Source: Clostridia bacterium
Lineage (GTDB): Bacteria > Bacillota > Clostridia > Oscillospirales > Acutalibacteraceae
Length of the DNA: 64,000 nucleotides
Assembly (NCBI GenBank): GCA_017399405.1
Contig: JAFQCT010000016.1
Coordinates: 124,001 to 188,000 of the forward strand
Reading direction: 5' to 3'
Part shown: positions 61,063 through 64,000 of the stretch, piece after piece
How the letters are laid out: every line of letters begins with the position of its first letter
Position numbering within the stretch: position 1 is the first letter of the stretch
Program-made: the position numbers and the translations under genes
The notes under the pieces: model-generated
What the model saw: the letters and a program-made list of their open reading frames with translations, nothing else
The model's database searches: none
Told to the model about the DNA's origin: nothing

Positions 61063-62642
61063 GCAAACCAAAGTATAGCATCATTCCTAAACCACAAAAA
61101 TACACCGTGAATGATGGTACATATACAGTTACGCAAGATACAGCGGTGCTTTGTATTCCTGAATTTATTAAGGCCGGTAAATATCTTTCAGGCTTTCTTA
61201 AAACCAAAACTGACGCAAATAATGGTGCGATTAAGTTTAATAAAGATGCATCTCTTAAAAGCGAAGCATATAAATTAAAAATCACAACAGAAGGCATTAC
61301 TGTTTCAGCATCTGATGAAAATGGTGCATTTTATGGTGCGGTAACTCTTAAAATTATGCTTATGCAGGCTAAAAGTGCAGATGGTGTAGCTGTGCTTAAT
61401 TGCTGTGATATTTATGACTATCCAAAGTTCGCATATCGTGGTGGTATGATGGATGAAGCACGCCATTTCTTTGGCATAGATGCTGTTAAGAAGACTCTCG
61501 ATAATATGGCACTTCTTAAACTTAATAAATTCCATTGGCATCTCTGCGATGACCAAGGTTACAGAATTGAAAGTGAAGAGTTTCCACTACTTAATGAAAT
61601 CAGCAGTAAAAGAAAATATGAACTTTTGGGTGGTGCTGAAATTTTAAGCAAGATTCCGGGACTTCAAAAGGGTGGAGATGAATATTTCCATTATTACAAA
61701 AAGGATGAAATCCGTGAAATTGTTGAATATGCAAAGAATTTGTGTATTGATATAATTCCTGAAATTGATTTACCTGGTCACACGGTTGCTATTCTTGCTG
61801 CGTACCCGGAACTTTCTTGTTTAAAAGGTGAATATGAAGTATTCTGTGAAAATGGTATTACAAAAGATATTCTTTGTGCAGGTCAGGAAGAAACTTACGA
61901 ATTTGTTGAAAAACTTTTGACTGAAGTTTGCGAATTGTTCCCATATAAGTATTTCCATATGGGTGGCGATGAAGCTTCAAAAGGTCATAAAATTTGGGAA
62001 AAAGATTGTCCTGTATGTCAACAGAAAATGAAAGAACTTGGTATTGAAACCGGTAAGGATTTACAAGCCTATTTTAATAACAGAGTTAATGAAATGCTCA
62101 AAAAACTTGGTAAAACAAGTATTGAGTGGAATGATGGTATATATGATAGTACCGCAACTGATATAATAGGTCATTACTGGATTTATCGCTCACCGGCTTG
62201 GATAAAAAAAGAAAACGACAAGAGAAAGTTTATTGTTTCACCTTGTCCAACATTGTATTTTGATTATTCTCATTCAGTCGTGCCACTTAAAAAAGTATAT
62301 AACTCCAATGTTGTAAAATCGGGCTTTGTTAATGAAAAGAATGTGCTTGGCGTTGAGTTTGAATCATGGGCAGAATGGATTGACGCTTTTGATGTATGGG
62401 AGTTTTCTGTGTACCCAAGAATTTTTGCATTTGCAGAGGGAGCATGGACAGAGGATAAATTCAAGCACTATAAAGACTTCTATAAACGCCTTAATTTCTT
62501 TAAAATGTATATGCGTTCAAAGAACATAAACTATTCAAGAATTGAAAAGAAAGTTTGGTTCAGGGTTAAAAACAAATCAGTTTTTCATCTTGGTAATCGT
62601 GGTAACGAATTCAAATATAATGAAGAGTTGAAAAAGTTATAA
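61059..62642 (+). CDS. GH20 beta-hexosaminidase
   Basis: A 527-residue glycoside hydrolase family 20 enzyme releasing terminal N-acetylhexosamines. An N-terminal GH20b-like domain (about 1-125) precedes the barrel, with HWHLCDDQGYRIESEEFP near 165 and the catalytic pair Asp304-Glu305 in HMGGDEASKG. There is no signal peptide, so it likely acts on imported oligosaccharides such as chitobiose, mucin or muropeptide fragments. It overlaps the GDPD gene by four bases with GGAGGG upstream. Confidence 0.93.
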   Translation: MSKPKYSIIPKPQKYTVNDGTYTVTQDTAVLCIPEFIKAGKYLSGFLKTKTDANNGAIKFNKDASLKSEAYKLKITTEGITVSASDENGAFYGAVTLKIMLMQAKSADGVAVLNCCDIYDYPKFAYRGGMMDEARHFFGIDAVKKTLDNMALLKLNKFHWHLCDDQGYRIESEEFPLLNEISSKRKYELLGGAEILSKIPGLQKGGDEYFHYYKKDEIREIVEYAKNLCIDIIPEIDLPGHTVAILAAYPELSCLKGEYEVFCENGITKDILCAGQEETYEFVEKLLTEVCELFPYKYFHMGGDEASKGHKIWEKDCPVCQQKMKELGIETGKDLQAYFNNRVNEMLKKLGKTSIEWNDGIYDSTATDIIGHYWIYRSPAWIKKENDKRKFIVSPCPTLYFDYSHSVVPLKKVYNSNVVKSGFVNEKNVLGVEFESWAEWIDAFDVWEFSVYPRIFAFAEGAWTEDKFKHYKDFYKRLNFFKMYMRSKNINYSRIEKKVWFRVKNKSVFHLGNRGNEFKYNEELKKL

Positions 62643-62655
62643 TAGGAGAAGGCAA

Positions 62656-64000
62656 ATGACATTTACTAATTTATTATCATTTTTTGCAGGTATAGGTTTG
62701 TTTCTCTATGGCATTAGTGCAATGGGTGAAGGTCTTGAATACGCTGCAGGCTCAAAAATGAAAAAGATTTTAGGAGCACTTACAAAGAATAAATTTTTAG
62801 CGGTTCTGATGGGTACCATTGTAACAGCCCTTATTCAGAGTTCTTCGGCAACAACAGTTATGGTTGTCGGCTTCGTAAATGCGGGACTTATGACCCTCGC
62901 ACAAGCTGTAGGCGTTATTATGGGTGCTAATATTGGTACAACTGTAACTAGCGTGCTTATTGCAATGGATTTAAGTATGATTGCACCGGTTGCTTTGTTT
63001 GTTGGTGTTTTTGTAATGCTCTTTGTAAAGAAGGATTTTATAAAGCATATAGCACAGACTATTGCCGGTTTTGGTATGCTCTTCTGGGGCTTGGACACAA
63101 TGTCAGTGGCAATGGAGCCATTAAGAGATTCGGAAGTTTTTGTTTACTTTATGACAAATTACAGTAACCCTCTTGTAGGAATTCTTATTGGTCTTGTGCT
63201 TACTGCTGTAATTCAGAGCTCATCTGCTAGTATTGGTATTTTACAGGCTCTTGCTGTTCAAGGACTTGTTCCTATTGAGTTTGCAGTTTATATACTTTTA
63301 GGTCAGAACATTGGTACTTGTGTTACTGCACTACTTTCAGCAGCTGGTTCTAAAACTAATTCAAAAAGAACTGCTGTTATGCACCTTCTATTTAATGTAT
63401 TGGGTACAGTTATATTCTTGCTCATTACTGCATTTACACCATATACAACACTGCTTGGAAAATTAAGTGACAATGTGTCTGTTCAAATTTCTGTAGCTCA
63501 TATTATTTTTAATGTTGTAAGTACAATAATCCTATTTCCATTTGCAAATTGGATTATTAAAATGGCGTGTATTATTGTACCTGATAAAGAACCTGAAGAT
63601 TCAAAACTTGAGTTTAAGTTTTATGATACGCATCTTCTCAGTACACCACCTGTTGCGGTTGAGCAAATCGGTAAAGAAGTTGTACGAATGGCTTATCTTG
63701 CCCGCGACAACTTTAATAGAGCAGCAATTGCACTGATTAATAATGATACTTCTAAACGCGAAAAGGTTGAGTCTGTAGAAGAAGTTATCAATTTCTTGAA
63801 TCATGGTATTACAAAAAATCTCGTAAAAATAAATGCTCTTGATTTGGACTATTCAGATGCAAAATATATTGGTCGTCTTTTCCATGTAGTAAACGATATT
63901 GAGCGTATCGGCGACCATGCGGTGAACTTGAGTGAAGCAACAACTGTTCGTAATAGTGAAAAACTTGCGATATCTGAAGATGCTGTTGCAGAACTTGAAA
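62656..64000 (+). CDS. Na/Pi cotransporter family protein (partial)
   Basis: The gene runs off the right edge. The visible 448 residues hold two Na/Pi-cotransporter repeats with the QSSSA motif (ALIQSSSATTVMVVG near residue 60 and AVIQSSSASIGIL near 190), about eight membrane helices and, from about residue 340, the beginning of a cytoplasmic PhoU-like helical domain (DIERIGDHAVNLSE). Members transport phosphate or other anions with sodium. GGAGAAGG precedes the ATG. Confidence 0.92.
   Translation, partial: MTFTNLLSFFAGIGLFLYGISAMGEGLEYAAGSKMKKILGALTKNKFLAVLMGTIVTALIQSSSATTVMVVGFVNAGLMTLAQAVGVIMGANIGTTVTSVLIAMDLSMIAPVALFVGVFVMLFVKKDFIKHIAQTIAGFGMLFWGLDTMSVAMEPLRDSEVFVYFMTNYSNPLVGILIGLVLTAVIQSSSASIGILQALAVQGLVPIEFAVYILLGQNIGTCVTALLSAAGSKTNSKRTAVMHLLFNVLGTVIFLLITAFTPYTTLLGKLSDNVSVQISVAHIIFNVVSTIILFPFANWIIKMACIIVPDKEPEDSKLEFKFYDTHLLSTPPVAVEQIGKEVVRMAYLARDNFNRAAIALINNDTSKREKVESVEEVINFLNHGITKNLVKINALDLDYSDAKYIGRLFHVVNDIERIGDHAVNLSEATTVRNSEKLAISEDAVAELE

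Noticed and set aside
1-64000. CRISPR arrays, transposons, prophage, tRNA or rRNA genes
   Set aside because: No regularly spaced repeats, transposase or phage genes, or tRNA-like or rRNA sequences were seen in reading both strands.

Overview
The window comes from a low-GC, endospore-forming, anaerobic Firmicute. It most resembles the class Clostridia, family Oscillospiraceae/Ruminococcaceae; this placement is inferred from gene content, not from a marker search. Sporulation genes are scattered through the window: the end of sigH, spoVAE, gpr, spoIIP, an alpha/beta SASP, whiA, spoIVB, bofA and spoIIR. Oxygen-sensitive chemistry appears as a 2-hydroxyacyl-CoA dehydratase-type reductase and a CooC-like ATPase. 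There is no tRNA, rRNA, CRISPR array, IS element or prophage, and no gene-free stretch longer than about 300 bases. Most of the window is ordinary, compact chromosome with clear ribosome binding sites and strong hairpin terminators.

Layout. 1-6.1 kb: sigH end, zinc ribbon protein, spoVAE, a small membrane protein with a palindrome over its promoter, rpsT, gpr-spoIIP-small ORF, a YhaM-type nuclease and a DUF2804 protein. 6.2-9.0 kb: two-component system. 9.0-11.5 kb: YjbR-like protein, trmL, a small protein, a PdaA-like deacetylase and a SASP. 11.5-18.3 kb: a long run hprK-murB-rapZ-whiA-two signal peptidases-rbgA-rnhB-yraN, with yraN frameshifted. 18.3-26.9 kb: thrC, a DUF1540 protein, a phosphoesterase, tig-clpP-clpX, an EamA transporter and a sugar transferase. 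26.9-32.1 kb: an LCP-like protein with a transglutaminase, then folE-folP-folB-folK and an exonuclease. 32.1-34.4 kb (minus): serC-serA. 34.6-42.3 kb: lon-engB-lysA-dnaE. 42.4-46.9 kb: pfkA-aroK, spoIVB, then UPF0210 and ACT proteins (minus). 47.0-51.7 kb: PHP phosphatase-ispE-flavoprotein-membrane protein. 51.7-57.5 kb (minus): the unusual operon described below. 57.7-64 kb: bofA, small proteins, a probable 6S RNA, spoIIR, GDPD-GH20 and a Na/Pi cotransporter cut by the window end.

The most interesting region is the minus-strand operon 57519-51697. In transcription order it encodes a UPF0126 membrane protein, a CooC-type nickel-insertion ATPase with the CxC motif, two 2-hydroxyacyl-CoA dehydratase-like subunits that keep three candidate cluster cysteines each, an HgdC-type ATP-dependent activator that keeps both bridging cysteines, a 51-residue membrane protein, and a 231-residue protein that aligns with the middle (A2) domain of acetyl-CoA synthase and stops just after the first A-cluster cysteines. 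No CO dehydrogenase, no complete acetyl-CoA synthase, no CoA transferase and no substrate-pathway gene accompanies them. I infer an ATP-driven, low-potential metalloenzyme system of unknown substrate, perhaps involving nickel or a corrinoid protein.

Function calls rest on motifs and remembered family sequences; no database search was run. Start codons were moved from the longest possible reading frame to the best ribosome binding site where these differed.
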